From positions 744,001 through 808,000 of the forward strand of contig JANSYK010000003.1 in the NCBI GenBank assembly GCA_024742485.1: a stretch of DNA of 64,000 bases. The letters are read 5' to 3'. Source of the stretch: Alphaproteobacteria bacterium. Lineage in GTDB: Bacteria; Pseudomonadota; Alphaproteobacteria; Rhizobiales; Rhizobiaceae. The notes beneath the pieces were generated by a model, which ran no database searches, was not told where the DNA came from, and was given only the letters and a program-made list of their open reading frames with translations. The translations under genes were made by a program, and so were the position numbers. Positions 1 to 10,644 of this stretch are shown piece after piece. How positions within the stretch are numbered: the first letter of the stretch is position 1; every line of letters begins with the position of its first letter.

Positions 1-123
1 GTGTTTGAGAACGTCGGCAAAATTGCCCGCATGGTATTTGTGCCGGTAGTTCACGTGATATCCTCGTTCGCCGCCGGTTTTTGGTTTATAGCGTCGGCTG
101 GATCATTGCAAAGTGAGACGAAG

Positions 124-2229
124 ATGAGCGAAACGGTGCCCGTGAGAACCGGATATTCGGCCTGTCCCCACGATTGTCCGTCGACCTGTGCGTTGGAGGT
201 CGAAATTGTCGATGGCGACCGCATTGGCAAGGTTCGCGGGTCGGCTGAAAACGACTACACAGCCGGTGTCATCTGCGCAAAGGTGGCGCGCTATGCGGAG
301 CGGGTGCACCATCCAGACCGGCTGCTGAAACCATTGCGGCGTCAGGGTGCCAAGGGCGCTGGACAATGGCAGGAGATCTCCTGGGAAGAGGCGCTGGACG
401 AGACGTCCGAAGCATTTCTGAGGGCTGAGCAGCGCCTGGGCGCCGAAACCGTTTGGCCTTACTATTATGCCGGGACCATGGGGCTGGTTCAAAGGGACTC
501 CCTGCAACGGCTCCGCCACGCCAAGAAATATTCCGGACAATTCGACAGCATCTGTACCAATGCGTCATGGACAGGATTTTCCATGGGCACCGGAAAATTG
601 GCTGGAGTCGATCCACGCGAGATGGCCAGTTCGGATTGTATCGTGATCTGGGGCACCAATGCGGTCTCGACGCAGGTCAATGTCATGACCCATGCCACCC
701 GTGCCCGCAAGCAACGCGGCGCGAAGATTGTCGTGATCGATATCTATGATACGCCGACGGCCCGACAGGCGGATGTGAAACTCATCCTGCGGCCGGGCAC
801 TGACGGTGCGCTGGCCTGCGCTGTGATGCATGTGCTGTTTCGTGACGAGCTTGCCGATCGCGCATATCTCGCAGACTACACCGATGATCCCGGTGGCCTC
901 GAATCCCATCTTCGGACCCGCACACCCGAATGGGCCGCATCAATCACGGGTCTTACGGCGCGTCAGATTGAAAAATTCGCGCATCTCGTCGGACAGACCA
1001 AGCGAACCTTTTTCCGTCTCGGTTATGGATTTACCAGGCAGCGCAACGGCGTTGCCAACATGCACGCGGCCCTGAGTGTCCCGGCGGTCACCGGCGCGTG
1101 GCAATATGAGGGAGGGGGAGCTTTTCACTCCAACCACGCCATTTTTGGTCTCGATAAATCCGAAATCATGGGAACAGCCTTTGCGGATCCGACCGTGCGG
1201 CATCTCGACCAGTCGCAAATCGGTCGAATTCTGACCGGGCACGAAACCGCTCTTCGCGGTGGTCCTCCGGTAACCGCCTTGTTGGTTCAAAACACCAACC
1301 CGGCAAATGTAGCGCCCGAGCAAAGGCTGGTGCGGCAGGGTTTTGCCCGAGACGATGTGTTCATGGTCGTCCATGAGCAGTTCATGACTGAAACGGCGAA
1401 CATGGCGGACATCGTTCTGCCCGCAACCATGTTCGTTGAACATGACGACATCTATCGTGGCGGCGGTAACCAGCACATCACGCTGGGGCCCAAACTCATT
1501 GATCCGCCGCCGGGACCGAAACCCAATCTTCATGTCATCAACGAATTGGCTGACCGTCTCGGTGTTTCTGATTTTCCGGGATTTGGTCTCGACGCAGATA
1601 CGCTTATCGACAATATGCTCAAAACCAGCGGCCATGGCAGTCTTGCTGCCCTGCGGCAGAACAAGTGGATCGACTGCCAGCCGGATTTCGAGACCTCGCA
1701 CTACATCGGTGGATTTGGCTGGCCGGATGGTCGTTTCCGGTTTCGGCCGGACTGGACCGGATCACCGGCCCCAGACCGTCCGCCGGATTCCCTGGGTCCG
1801 CTCGGCCCGCATGGCGCCTTGCCTGAATTTCCCGACCATGTGAACCTCATTGAGGAGGTCGACACCGACCACCCCTATCGATTGGCCACGTCGCCAGCCC
1901 GATCATTCCTGAATTCCACATTTACGGAGACTCTTTCATCGACCCGGAGGGAAGGGCGCCCGGAAGTGATGATCGATCCAAGGGATGCTGCGGATGAGGG
2001 CATAGAGGACGGACAACTTGTGACCATCGGAAATCGGCGCGGATCGGTGCGACTGCATGCACATCTTGTTTCGGGAGCCCGGCGCGGTGTGCTGATCTGT
2101 GAAGGTCTTTGGCCAAACGCTGCATTTGTTGACGGCGAGGGAATCAATGTTTTGATCGGCGCCGACAGCATCGCGCCCTATGGCGGCGCGGCGTTTCATG
2201 ACAACCATGTCTGGATCCGGGTGAACTAG
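124..2229 (+). CDS. Molybdopterin-dependent oxidoreductase (formate dehydrogenase / nitrate reductase superfamily)
   Basis: Catalytic subunit of the bis-MGD molybdenum/tungsten oxidoreductase superfamily, about 701 aa from this start. An N-terminal 4Fe-4S motif is visible (Cys14, 18, 22 and 51, beginning CPHDCPSTC). Cys144 in ICTNASW sits where assimilatory nitrate reductases and FdhF carry the Mo-ligand cysteine. The C-terminal molydopterin-dinucleotide-binding domain is present (VNLIEEVDTDHPYRLATSPA onward). No Tat signal follows this start, so it is probably cytoplasmic. The frame is also open back to a GTG at base 1, but the added 41 residues look hydrophobic and random, and family homology begins after ATG 124. 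No electron-transfer subunit, chaperone or cofactor gene is adjacent, so substrate and partner are unknown. Such stand-alone proteins are usually annotated only as molybdopterin oxidoreductase. Confidence 0.85.
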   Translation: MSETVPVRTGYSACPHDCPSTCALEVEIVDGDRIGKVRGSAENDYTAGVICAKVARYAERVHHPDRLLKPLRRQGAKGAGQWQEISWEEALDETSEAFLRAEQRLGAETVWPYYYAGTMGLVQRDSLQRLRHAKKYSGQFDSICTNASWTGFSMGTGKLAGVDPREMASSDCIVIWGTNAVSTQVNVMTHATRARKQRGAKIVVIDIYDTPTARQADVKLILRPGTDGALACAVMHVLFRDELADRAYLADYTDDPGGLESHLRTRTPEWAASITGLTARQIEKFAHLVGQTKRTFFRLGYGFTRQRNGVANMHAALSVPAVTGAWQYEGGGAFHSNHAIFGLDKSEIMGTAFADPTVRHLDQSQIGRILTGHETALRGGPPVTALLVQNTNPANVAPEQRLVRQGFARDDVFMVVHEQFMTETANMADIVLPATMFVEHDDIYRGGGNQHITLGPKLIDPPPGPKPNLHVINELADRLGVSDFPGFGLDADTLIDNMLKTSGHGSLAALRQNKWIDCQPDFETSHYIGGFGWPDGRFRFRPDWTGSPAPDRPPDSLGPLGPHGALPEFPDHVNLIEEVDTDHPYRLATSPARSFLNSTFTETLSSTRREGRPEVMIDPRDAADEGIEDGQLVTIGNRRGSVRLHAHLVSGARRGVLICEGLWPNAAFVDGEGINVLIGADSIAPYGGAAFHDNHVWIRVN

Positions 2230-2289
2230 ACCGTGTCACGTTTTGTCAGAAACGGGACAACGGTGCCGGCCTTTGATTTTGCCGATGCC

Positions 2290-2331
2290 TTCAGGTCTTG
2301 CCGATTCCGTCAAAACCTGAATTGCTCCAAC
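2290..2331. repeat. Palindromic intergenic repeat, copy 1
   Basis: Imperfect inverted repeat: TTCAGGTCTTG, a 10-nt spacer, then CAAAACCTGAA, followed by TTGCTCCAAC. It matches a second copy at 42053-42094 in 36 of 42 positions by direct comparison. It lies between two convergent genes, so it may act as a two-way terminator. The wider family is inferred, since only two copies are in the window. Confidence 0.7.
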
Positions 2332-2340
2332 CCACCTTTG

Positions 2341-3036
2341 TCAGCTGGCCGCGGAAATTGGAGATATCACGAGGGAGTCGTCTCCACCTGACAATCTGCT
2401 GAAAACCGATTCTCCGGTGCCGCTCATTCTGACTTTTTCTTCAGCCAAAAGGCGAAGCGCCATGGGGTAGAGTTGATGTTCGGCGGCCAGTACCCGGGCG
2501 GACAGCGATGCCTCGGTGTCGTCGGGCGCCACGGGAACGGCGGCCTGCGCAATCAGCGGTCCTTCATCCATGCCTTCGGTCACGAAATGGACGCTGCATC
2601 CGTGAATTCGTACCTGATGGTCAAGGGCTCGCTTGTGGGTGTCCAGACCCGGAAAACTGGGCAGCAGGGAAGGGTGGATGTTGACAATCATCCCATGCCA
2701 TCGGTTGACGAAATCGGCGGACAGCAGGCGCATATAGCCGGCCAGGCAGATGATATCCGGCCTGATTTGATCGAGACGGGCCTGGATCGCCTGTTCGTGA
2801 GCCGCGCGATTGCTGAAATCATTGGCCAAAAAGGCGTCCGCTTCGATGGCGTATTCGCGTGCCAGGTCAAGACCTGCTGCGTCCGGATTGTCTGACAGCA
2901 CGGCGACGATTCGGCAGGGATAATCCGGCGCCATGGTGGCCGAAATCAGTGCGGACAGATTTGATCCGCGCCCCGAAATCATCACGACTACCCGCTTTTT
3001 CGGCGTGCCGGAACCGGTTGCACCCTTGCCGCTCAC
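2341..3036 (-). CDS. purN: Phosphoribosylglycinamide formyltransferase (GART)
   Basis: Transfers the formyl group of 10-formyl-THF to GAR in de novo purine synthesis (cytosolic). The protein is 231 aa. It carries the N-terminal phosphate-binding loop ISGRGSNL and the signature [19 protein letters not shown], including the catalytic Asn-His in IVNIHPSL; the catalytic Asp lies in the [11 protein letters not shown] segment. The GTG start at 3036 is chosen because it overlaps the purM stop codon (GTGA), typical of translational coupling. The frame stays open further upstream, but only inside purM. It forms a two-gene operon with purM, the order common in alphaproteobacteria. Confidence 0.95.
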   Translation of the reverse strand: MSGKGATGSGTPKKRVVVMISGRGSNLSALISATMAPDYPCRIVAVLSDNPDAAGLDLAREYAIEADAFLANDFSNRAAHEQAIQARLDQIRPDIICLAGYMRLLSADFVNRWHGMIVNIHPSLLPSFPGLDTHKRALDHQVRIHGCSVHFVTEGMDEGPLIAQAAVPVAPDDTEASLSARVLAAEHQLYPMALRLLAEEKVRMSGTGESVFSRLSGGDDSLVISPISAAS

Positions 3037-4103
3037 AGGGACAGGGACCCGTTGAAGCTGACGGCGGCATCGCCGCGCGCCTTTTCGGTGATATGCCCGA
3101 GAATGACGGCATCTTCCCCCAGATCCCGCAGGCGCTCGAGAACCGCGCTCGTTTTGTCCTTCGCGACAACGGCAATCATGCCGATCCCGCAATTGAACGT
3201 CCGCAGCATTTCCGCCTCGGCAACACCGCCCACCTGGCTCAACCAGGAGAAAACGGGCGGTGTCGAAATCGCGTCAAGATCAATGTGAGCTGCCAATTCC
3301 TCAGGCAGCACGCGTGGGATGTTTTCAGGAAATCCACCACCAGTGATATGTGCAAGTGCTTTTATCGCGCCGGATTCACGAATGGTCTGCAACAGGGGTT
3401 TGACGTATATCCTGGTGGGTGTGAGAAGAGATTCAGCAAGGGTAGCCTCGGTCGAAAAGGGTGCGGCCGCATCGTAATCCAGGCCTGAAATATCGATGAT
3501 GCGTCGCACCAGCGAAAATCCGTTGGAGTGGAGACCGTTTGACGCGAGCCCCAGTATGGCATCTCCCGCAACAACATGTGTCGTTGGCAGCAGAGCTCCA
3601 CGTTCGGCTGCGCCAACCGCAAAACCGGCCAGATCATAATCGTCTCCCGAATACATGCCGGGCATCTCGGCCGTCTCACCGCCAATCAGGGCGCAACCGG
3701 CCTGGATACACCCCTCGGCGATCCCTGAAACAATGTCATGTCCCTGATCGGGATCGAGCTTCCCGGTGGCGAAATAGTCCAGAAAGAAAAGGGGTTCGGC
3801 ACCCTGAACGACCAAATCGTTGACGCACATGGCAACGAGGTCAATCCCGACGGTTTTGTGTCGCCCGGCCTCGATTGCAATCTTCAGTTTTGTGCCAACC
3901 CCGTCATTCGCGGCCACCAGAATGGGATCCTTGAAGCCGGCGGCTTTCAGGTCAAACAGCCCGCCGAAACCGCCGATTTCGCCATTGGCGCCCGATCTTC
4001 TTGTGGCCCGAACATGCGGTTTTATTCGTTCGACGAGGCTGTTTCCCGCATCGATGTCGACACCGGCATCACGATAGCTCAGTCCGTTTTTCAGGTTGTT
4101 CAT
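3033..4103 (-). CDS. purM: Phosphoribosylformylglycinamidine cyclo-ligase (AIR synthetase)
   Basis: ATP-dependent ring closure of FGAM to AIR, the fifth step of purine synthesis. The 356-residue length is typical. It starts [20 protein letters not shown], the usual PurM N-terminus, and contains the ATP/Mg motif VGTKLKIA followed by [20 protein letters not shown] and [11 protein letters not shown]. The start is fixed by a GGAGG Shine-Dalgarno about 7 nt upstream; the longer open frame to 4250 has no family similarity. It is transcribed with purN and divergently from the phosphatidyltransferase gene at 4353. The roughly 250-bp gap between them must hold both promoters, but no clear PurR-type or riboswitch signal was recognised there. 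Confidence 0.96.
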   Translation of the reverse strand: MNNLKNGLSYRDAGVDIDAGNSLVERIKPHVRATRRSGANGEIGGFGGLFDLKAAGFKDPILVAANDGVGTKLKIAIEAGRHKTVGIDLVAMCVNDLVVQGAEPLFFLDYFATGKLDPDQGHDIVSGIAEGCIQAGCALIGGETAEMPGMYSGDDYDLAGFAVGAAERGALLPTTHVVAGDAILGLASNGLHSNGFSLVRRIIDISGLDYDAAAPFSTEATLAESLLTPTRIYVKPLLQTIRESGAIKALAHITGGGFPENIPRVLPEELAAHIDLDAISTPPVFSWLSQVGGVAEAEMLRTFNCGIGMIAVVAKDKTSAVLERLRDLGEDAVILGHITEKARGDAAVSFNGSLSL

Positions 4104-4352
4104 TCCTGCCTCCGGGATCTGGCCGATCCGTCTTGGCCAGCTTTGGATTAGCAGCCCGCAGATCGCATGTCGCGGGCCTGTGCGCAAGCCTTCCGGCGTG
4201 CAAATCCCAAATATCGACCGAGGATTGTGCTTGACCCGTCCCGGCTGCACTTGTTCAGGATTTGAATACCCCCATATCTATGCTACCACGCAGCAGGCAC
4301 CGGTAGCAGGTTTGGGTGAGTTCCTTTGGTATAACCCGCGAAATCAGCAGGC

Positions 4353-4898
4353 ATGACTGTTCCCAATTTTATCACGCTGTTGCGCTTCCTCATGGTCCCG
4401 GCGGTTGTCTACGCGCTGTTGCTGGGTGAGATGCTTCCTGCTTTCATCATTTTCGTGGTCGCCGGAATCTCTGACGGGATCGACGGTTTTGTTGCCCGTC
4501 ACTACAACCAGCAGTCGGAACTCGGTACCTATCTGGATCCGATCGCCGACAAGCTGCTTTTGGTGACCGTTTTCGTCATGCTGGCCATTTTGGATTTCCT
4601 GCCGCAATGGCTGGTCGTTCTTGTGGTGTCCCGCGATGTCCTGATCATCATGGCCGTCCTGCTCTCAAGCGTGATGGCGCAACCGGTCGACATGAACCCG
4701 ATTTTCATATCCAAGGCCAATACGGCGCTGCAAATCGCCTTGGTTTCGGTGGTGCTGGCCGAGTTGGCGTTCAAAACAGGCTTCGGAGACTTGAGAAACA
4801 TCCTTATCTACGTCGTGGCTGCCTTGACCGTGCTCTCCGCCGCAGCCTATCTCAGATTGTGGATTGATCACATGGCCAATACCGGCGAACAGCCATGA
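4353..4898 (+). CDS. CDP-alcohol phosphatidyltransferase family membrane protein
   Basis: Integral membrane enzyme of phospholipid synthesis, 181 aa. The family motif DG-x2-AR-x8/9-G-x3-D-x3-D is complete in DGIDGFVARHYNQ and GTYLDPIADK near residues 45-70. Several hydrophobic segments surround it. Size and motif fit PgsA-like phosphatidylglycerophosphate synthases, or the second CDP-alcohol transferase many alphaproteobacteria carry beside hdaA. The sequence does not settle the acceptor alcohol, so no symbol is given. It lies upstream of the PerM-type permease gene with a 50-bp gap, probably in one transcript with it and hdaA. Confidence 0.9.
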   Translation: MTVPNFITLLRFLMVPAVVYALLLGEMLPAFIIFVVAGISDGIDGFVARHYNQQSELGTYLDPIADKLLLVTVFVMLAILDFLPQWLVVLVVSRDVLIIMAVLLSSVMAQPVDMNPIFISKANTALQIALVSVVLAELAFKTGFGDLRNILIYVVAALTVLSAAAYLRLWIDHMANTGEQP

Positions 4899-4948
4899 CA
4901 CCGATCAAACGGTAACGAAGCAGATCGTACGGTAACATGGAGACCGAT

Positions 4949-6070
4949 ATGGCAATGCAGGTAAACAGGGCCTCACTGAAGCGCCAGGTGTTCTTCTGGC
5001 TGGCGACGTTCTTGTTCTTCGGCCTGTTTCTCTATGTTTTTCGCGGCATTCTCCTGCCATTCGTTGCTGGCATGGCGTTGGCCTATTTCCTCGATCCGGT
5101 GGCTGACAAACTCGAGGATTGGGGCGTTTCCCGCATGATCGCGACGCTCATGATCCTGATTGCGTTTCTGCTGATTTTCATTTTGGCTTTGATGATCATT
5201 GTTCCAGTGCTTGCCGCCCAGGCCAGCGAGTTCATCCAGAAACTGCCTGAATATGTTTCCCAGCTGCAGGGCCTTATCGCGTCATCCGATTCCACCTGGC
5301 TCAGGGATTGGATCGGTTTCGAACTGCCAAACCTGAAATCTTCTCTTGGCGATCTGCTTTCCGAGGGCGCCGGACTGGTTGGAACGCTTCTGCTGCAAGT
5401 CTGGAATTCGGGCAAGGCGCTGGCTGATCTGGCGTCCCTGTTCGTGGTGACGCCCGTCGTTGCTTTCTATTTGTTGCTCGACTGGGACCGCATGGTTGAA
5501 ACCGTCGATAGCTGGATCCCGCGCAACTACCTCGGTGAAGTGCGCGAGATTTCGGGTGACATGAACAGTGCGATTGCCGGTTTTGTGCGCGGCCAGGGCA
5601 GCGTTTGCCTTATTCTCGGCGTCTACTATGCGATCGGGCTGACCCTGTCGGGTTTGAATTTCGGCTTGCTCATCGGTCTTTTTGCGGGATTGATCAGCTT
5701 TATTCCCTATGCAGGATCAATGGTCGGACTGGTGCTTGCCCTCGGGGTGGCGCTGGTTCAGTTCTGGCCCGATTACTGGGCCATCGCGATTGTGGCTGCC
5801 GTGTTTTTCTCGGGACAGTTCTTCGAAGGCAACATATTACAGCCCAAACTGGTTGGACAGAGTGTCGGTCTTCATCCGGTCTGGCTGATGTTTGCCCTGT
5901 TCGCCTTCGGATCGCTATTTGGATTTGTCGGCCTGCTGGTTGCCGTTCCCGCAGCGGCCGCCATCGCGGTTCTCGTTCGGTTCGCACTCGGGAGGTATCT
6001 GAAGAGCGACCTCTACGAGGACGGCCTCCCGAGTGAGGCCGGTGACCAATCGGACCCTGCAAATGAATAG
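4949..6070 (+). CDS. AI-2E family transporter / PerM-type permease
   Basis: Polytopic membrane protein of the AI-2E exporter (UPF0118/PerM) family, 373 aa. It has two N-terminal helices, the conserved FVAGMALAYFLDP segment, a polar periplasmic or cytosolic domain, then a block of C-terminal helices including GLISFIPYAGSMVGLVLAL and the family-typical EGNILQPKLVGQSVGLHP. ATG 4949 is preferred because GGAGA sits 5 nt upstream; an in-frame ATG at 4937 overlaps that site. Family members have been linked to autoinducer-2 export, Na+/H+ antiport and other roles, so the substrate here is open. The 3' end overlaps the hdaA start by 8 bp, indicating co-translation. Confidence 0.9.
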   Translation: MAMQVNRASLKRQVFFWLATFLFFGLFLYVFRGILLPFVAGMALAYFLDPVADKLEDWGVSRMIATLMILIAFLLIFILALMIIVPVLAAQASEFIQKLPEYVSQLQGLIASSDSTWLRDWIGFELPNLKSSLGDLLSEGAGLVGTLLLQVWNSGKALADLASLFVVTPVVAFYLLLDWDRMVETVDSWIPRNYLGEVREISGDMNSAIAGFVRGQGSVCLILGVYYAIGLTLSGLNFGLLIGLFAGLISFIPYAGSMVGLVLALGVALVQFWPDYWAIAIVAAVFFSGQFFEGNILQPKLVGQSVGLHPVWLMFALFAFGSLFGFVGLLVAVPAAAAIAVLVRFALGRYLKSDLYEDGLPSEAGDQSDPANE

Positions 6071-6785
6071 CCAATCCAGCAGTCCGAAGGATCATGGCGC
6101 GCAGCAACTGCCCCTGAATTTCGGGCATGCGGCCAGCACGGCGCGCGATGATCTGATCGTGTCCTCGCCAGTGGATGCGGCTATCAGTCTCATCGACCGC
6201 TGGCCTGATTGGCCATCGCCGGTTGTGATCATGGCCGGGCCGACCGGATCTGGAAAAACGCATCTGGCCAATATTTGGAAGGAGCGGGCCTCGGCGCTGG
6301 TGATCAATGATCTCCGTTCCGACGATTCCACACTTCACCTGGCAATCGATGGCCCGGTTTTGATGGAGGATATCGATCGCGAAGACTTCAGCGAAACAGC
6401 ACTGTTCCATTTGCTCAACACCGTCTACCAGAACAACAGCCACATGTTGATCACAAGTCGGACCTGGCCCGCGGCCTGGCCGGTCAATTTGCCCGATCTG
6501 CGATCCCGATTGAAAGCCGCGACAGTTGTGGAAATCGGCGAACCGGACGACATGTTGCTCGCACAGGTCATCGAAAAGCTCTTTTCCGACCGTCAAATCG
6601 CGATCGATCCGAAGATCGTCTCCTATCTGGTCCATCGTATGGAGCGGTCACTTGCGGCCGCCCAGGTGATCGTCCACAAGGTCGATGAACTGGCATTGGC
6701 GCGGCGCGGGAAAATCACCCGCGCACTGGTCGCTGAAGTGCTCGGCCAGTGGGATTCGGCAGAACAGGGCGAAGAACGGGGATAG
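6063..6785 (+). CDS. hdaA: HdaA, DnaA-related regulator of replication initiation
   Basis: DnaA-homologous AAA+ protein, 240 aa, lacking the DnaA DNA-binding domain. The known role of the family is to promote ATP hydrolysis by DnaA after initiation, together with the DNA-loaded beta clamp (RIDA). Near residues 15-21 it has QQLPLNF, matching the N-terminal clamp-binding motif of Hda. Walker A is GPTGSGKTH, Walker B is VLMEDID, and a sensor-like LLITSR follows. ATG 6063 overlaps the permease stop and starts just before the clamp motif; an upstream GTG-type start at 6033 is less likely. The permease-hdaA-ppk order recurs in alphaproteobacteria. Confidence 0.9.
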   Translation: MNSQSSSPKDHGAQQLPLNFGHAASTARDDLIVSSPVDAAISLIDRWPDWPSPVVIMAGPTGSGKTHLANIWKERASALVINDLRSDDSTLHLAIDGPVLMEDIDREDFSETALFHLLNTVYQNNSHMLITSRTWPAAWPVNLPDLRSRLKAATVVEIGEPDDMLLAQVIEKLFSDRQIAIDPKIVSYLVHRMERSLAAAQVIVHKVDELALARRGKITRALVAEVLGQWDSAEQGEERG

Positions 6786-6895
6786 ACGGCCTATTCAATA
6801 GGCCGGAATTGCCCTAGATCAACGACAACTGGTCATTTCATCGGATTGTCACAATATTAATTGATCTCAGTCATGACGTGAGAAAGATGTGCGCG

Positions 6896-9088
6896 ATGGA
6901 CGAAAAAACGACGATACAATCGGACACCGGTGGCGACGTGCAGGACGCCACGCCGCTTATGGAAAGTCCCGACCGCTTCGTAAACCGCGAATTTTCATGG
7001 CTGCAGTTCAACCGGCGCGTGTTGGAGGAAACCCAAAACAGCGCTCATCCGTTGCTGGAACGAATTCGGTTTCTGTCGATTTCCGCAGCCAATCTCGACG
7101 AGTTTTTCATGGTGCGGGTCGCTGGCCTGGAAGGGCAGGTTCGCGAACGAATCCGGAGCCGCTCCCCAGACGGACGTACCCCTCTACGGCAGCTCAATGA
7201 AGCGCTGGAGGAGATCGGCAAGCTGCAGTTTGAACAACAGGCATCTCTGGCCGTATTGCAGCAATATCTCTCGGAGGAGGGGATTCATATCGTTCGGGCA
7301 GATGATCTGACGGCCGACGATCTGAAATGGCTGAGCAAGGCATTTTTCCAATCCATTTTTCCGGTTCTCACGCCCCTTTCAATTGATCCGGCCCATCCGT
7401 TCCCTTTCATTCCCAATCTCGGCTTCTCCATCGGTCTGCAATTGATGAGCAGGAAGAAAAAGGAACCGATGACCGGATTGTTGCGTCTTCCGGTCGCGCT
7501 GAACCGTTTTGTTCGCTTGCCGGACAAGGACCGGCAGGTGCGGTACATGACCCTCGAAGATGTGGTCGGTCAGTTTATCGAAACGCTGTTTCCCGGATAC
7601 GACGTCATGGGTTCCGGGACATTCAGGATCATTCGCGACAGTGATATCGAGGTCGAAGAGGAGGCCGAGGATCTCGTGCGCCTTTTCGAACGGGCGCTCA
7701 AGAGGCGCCGCCGCGGTTCCGTGATCCGGATAGAATTCGATTCCGAAGTACCCAAGTCGCTGCGCAATTTCGTCACGACGGAACTCAACGTTCCCGAAGA
7801 CCGGATTGCCATCTTACCCGGCCTGCTGGCGCTATCCACAATTTCCGAGATTGTCGACACTCCCCGGGATGACCTGAAATACGAACCGTACAATGCCCGG
7901 TTTCCCGAGCGGATTCGCGAGCATGCCGGTGACTGTTTTTCAGCCATCAGGGAGAAGGACATTGTCATTCACCACCCCTATGAGTCTTTCGATGTGGTGG
8001 TCCAGTTTCTGCGGCAGGCCGCCCGGGATCCGGATGTGCTTGCCATCAAGCAGACGCTTTACCGGACGTCCAATGACAGCCCCATCGTTCGCGCGCTGAT
8101 CGACGCCGCGGAGGAGGGCAAATCGGTGACCGCGCTGGTGGAATTGCGGGCCCGGTTCGATGAAGAGGCCAATATCCGCTGGGCGCGCGATCTGGAACGG
8201 GCCGGTGTTCAGGTCGTGTTTGGTTTCATTGAACTGAAGACACACGCCAAAATGTCACTGGTTGTTCGCCGCGAGGAAGGCAAACTGGTCAGCTATTGCC
8301 ATCTGGGAACCGGCAACTACCATCCGATTACGGCGAAGATATACACCGATTTGTCATTCTTTACCTGTGATCCGGACATCGCTCACGATGTGGCGCATGT
8401 GTTCAATTTCATCACCGGTTACGGCGAGCCGACCGAGGAGATGAAGCTTGCTGTTTCTCCTGGTACCATGCGCTCACGGATGATCGAACATATCGAAACG
8501 GAAGTGGATCACGCCCGCAACGGTCGACCGGCGGCCATCTGGATGAAAACCAATTCACTCGTCGATCCGGAGATCATTGATGCTCTCTACCGGGCCAGCC
8601 AGGCAGGAGTCGAAATCGATCTGGTGGTTCGCGGTATTTGTTGCCTTCGGCCGCAGGTTGAAGGTCTGTCGGAGCGGATCCGCGTGAAGTCCATCGTCGG
8701 CCGGTTTCTTGAACACAGCAGGATTTTCTGCTTCGGCCGCGGCAAGGGGCTTCCGAGCAAGGATTCTCTTGTCTATATCGGTTCGGCGGATATGATGCCG
8801 CGAAACCTGGACAGGCGGGTCGAAACACTCGTTCCACTGTCCAATCCGACGGTCAAGGAGCAAGTTCAATCACAGATCATGCTGGGTAACCTGATCGACA
8901 ATCAGCAGAGCTATGAGATTTTGGAGGATGGCACATCCAGAAGAATGGATGTGCGACCGGGAGAGGAACCATTCAACGCCCAGCTTTATTTCATGACCAA
9001 TCCGAGCCTGTCGGGTCGCGGTGGCGCTATGGCGTCCAGTGCACCAAGTCTGATCGCCGGGATGATCTCGAAACAAAAACCGACCTGA
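6896..9088 (+). CDS. ppk: Polyphosphate kinase 1
   Basis: Reversibly polymerises the gamma phosphate of ATP into inorganic polyphosphate, at the membrane or in granules. It has about 730 residues, normal for PPK1. The N domain begins [19 protein letters not shown]; the catalytic half contains [15 protein letters not shown] and [10 protein letters not shown], with the histidines implicated in the phospho-enzyme; it ends with a second PLD-like domain ([17 protein letters not shown]). ATG 6896 is chosen (GAGAAAG 9 nt upstream), but in-frame ATG 6887 and GTG 6878 are possible. It is followed after 18 bp by ppx, so synthesis and breakdown of polyphosphate are co-encoded. Confidence 0.96.
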   Translation: MDEKTTIQSDTGGDVQDATPLMESPDRFVNREFSWLQFNRRVLEETQNSAHPLLERIRFLSISAANLDEFFMVRVAGLEGQVRERIRSRSPDGRTPLRQLNEALEEIGKLQFEQQASLAVLQQYLSEEGIHIVRADDLTADDLKWLSKAFFQSIFPVLTPLSIDPAHPFPFIPNLGFSIGLQLMSRKKKEPMTGLLRLPVALNRFVRLPDKDRQVRYMTLEDVVGQFIETLFPGYDVMGSGTFRIIRDSDIEVEEEAEDLVRLFERALKRRRRGSVIRIEFDSEVPKSLRNFVTTELNVPEDRIAILPGLLALSTISEIVDTPRDDLKYEPYNARFPERIREHAGDCFSAIREKDIVIHHPYESFDVVVQFLRQAARDPDVLAIKQTLYRTSNDSPIVRALIDAAEEGKSVTALVELRARFDEEANIRWARDLERAGVQVVFGFIELKTHAKMSLVVRREEGKLVSYCHLGTGNYHPITAKIYTDLSFFTCDPDIAHDVAHVFNFITGYGEPTEEMKLAVSPGTMRSRMIEHIETEVDHARNGRPAAIWMKTNSLVDPEIIDALYRASQAGVEIDLVVRGICCLRPQVEGLSERIRVKSIVGRFLEHSRIFCFGRGKGLPSKDSLVYIGSADMMPRNLDRRVETLVPLSNPTVKEQVQSQIMLGNLIDNQQSYEILEDGTSRRMDVRPGEEPFNAQLYFMTNPSLSGRGGAMASSAPSLIAGMISKQKPT

Positions 9089-9106
9089 GCAAAGCAGCGC
9101 TGCCTG

Positions 9107-10624
9107 ATGGTTGAATCCGAAGCCCAGGGCCGCCTGCCGGGCATTGCACCGATTTCCGTCGTCGACATCGGTTCGAACTCCGTTCGATTGGTGATCTATG
9201 AAGGCTTGAGCCGGATGCCGTCGGTCCTGTTCAATGAAAAGGTATTGTGCGGCCTTGGCCGCGGTATCGCCAACACGGGCATGTTGGATCAGGAGGGTAT
9301 CACACGCGCCCTGGCTGCGCTGCGCCGGTTTCGAACTCTGTCGATTCAGGCGCGTGCGACCCGGATGCATGTTCTGGCGACGGCAGCGGCACGTGAGGCC
9401 GCGAACGGGCCGGATTTCGTGGCTGAAGCGGAAACAATCCTCGGGCATGATATCCGCGTTTTGAGCGGTGCCGAGGAAGCCCATTTTTCAGCGCTCGGAA
9501 TCATCAGTGGTTTTTATGATCCCGACGGGATCGTTGGCGATCTGGGCGGTGGCTCGCTTGAACTCGTCGACGTCGCCGATGGTGAGGTCGGGGAGGGCAT
9601 CACCCTGCCGATCGGCGGATTGCGACTTTCCGAACTGGCCAACAATTCGATCCGGGAGGCCCGCAAGATCGCCAGAGCGAACGTCGCGATGGCCGAACTG
9701 CTGGAAAAAGGGCAGGGAAGAACATTCTACGCGGTTGGCGGCACCTGGCGAAATCTCGCCAAGCTGCACATGGAATCCATAAACTATCCGCTGCACATGA
9801 CCCAGGGCTACGATATTGCCATCGGCGATGCAGAACCATTCCTCGAACGGGTTCAGCAAAACGGTGAATCCAAAAACAAGGCAATGCGGGCCGTTTCCCG
9901 CAACCGGCGAAACCTGCTTCCCTATGGCGCGGTTGCGATGAGCGAAATCCTGCGGGTCATGCGTCCGAAGAAGATCAGTTTTTCTGCGCTTGGCGTTCGG
10001 GAAGGTTACCTCTATTCCCTTCTGGAACCGGCGGGCAAAACACACGACCCTCTGCTGACAGCAGCTGATGAACTGGCCATCCTGCGGGCACGCTCACCTG
10101 AACACTCGCGTGAGTTGGCCGATTGGACAGGAACCGCCTTTCGTGCGTTCGGAATCGAGGAAACCAGGGAGGACGCACGCTATCGCAGAGCGGCCTGCCT
10201 GCTGGCCGATATCAGCTGGCGTGCCCATCCCGATTATCGCGGATCCCAGGCGTTGAACCTGATCTCGAATGGAACATTTGCTGGCATAACCCATGCCGGA
10301 CGGGCTTATCTGGCACTGGCCAACTACTATCGGTTCGAAGGTTTGCGCGGAGATTGGCTCAGTGAATCGCTGGCCGACATCGCCACGCCGCGTTACCAGA
10401 AGTTTGCCAAATTGCTCGGCGGATTGCTGCGTGTCAGCTATCTCTTCTCAGCATCGATGCCCGGCATCACGCCGTTGCTGAGGTTTGTTTCCGAGGATGA
10501 TGATACGATCATTCTGAAAATACCGGAGCGCTTGAGCGACTTTGCGGGTGAGCGCCTGGATGTCCGCCTTCAGCAACTGGCGCGACTGATGGACAAATCG
10601 ATGCGGTTTTCCTTCGAGGGATGA
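9107..10624 (+). CDS. ppx: Exopolyphosphatase / guanosine pentaphosphate phosphatase family
   Basis: Ppx/GppA phosphatase of the ASKHA fold, 505 aa; it removes terminal phosphates from polyphosphate and, in some members, the 5' phosphate of pppGpp. The first phosphate loop is VVDIGSNSVRLVIYEG, the second is GDLGGGSLELVDV, and RMHVLATAAAREAANG and LSGAEEAHFSALG are also characteristic. The C-terminal extension (about residues 310-505) has an HD-like helical character seen in long Ppx proteins. It directly follows ppk and probably shares its message. The sequence alone does not separate Ppx from GppA activity. Confidence 0.94.
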   Translation: MVESEAQGRLPGIAPISVVDIGSNSVRLVIYEGLSRMPSVLFNEKVLCGLGRGIANTGMLDQEGITRALAALRRFRTLSIQARATRMHVLATAAAREAANGPDFVAEAETILGHDIRVLSGAEEAHFSALGIISGFYDPDGIVGDLGGGSLELVDVADGEVGEGITLPIGGLRLSELANNSIREARKIARANVAMAELLEKGQGRTFYAVGGTWRNLAKLHMESINYPLHMTQGYDIAIGDAEPFLERVQQNGESKNKAMRAVSRNRRNLLPYGAVAMSEILRVMRPKKISFSALGVREGYLYSLLEPAGKTHDPLLTAADELAILRARSPEHSRELADWTGTAFRAFGIEETREDARYRRAACLLADISWRAHPDYRGSQALNLISNGTFAGITHAGRAYLALANYYRFEGLRGDWLSESLADIATPRYQKFAKLLGGLLRVSYLFSASMPGITPLLRFVSEDDDTIILKIPERLSDFAGERLDVRLQQLARLMDKSMRFSFEG

Positions 10625-10644
10625 TGACGCCGGAAAGCAGGCCG

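Noticed and set aside
940-1701. 253-codon minus-strand frame inside the molybdopterin oxidoreductase gene
   Set aside because: It is a shadow frame of a real gene; no start signals or family features.
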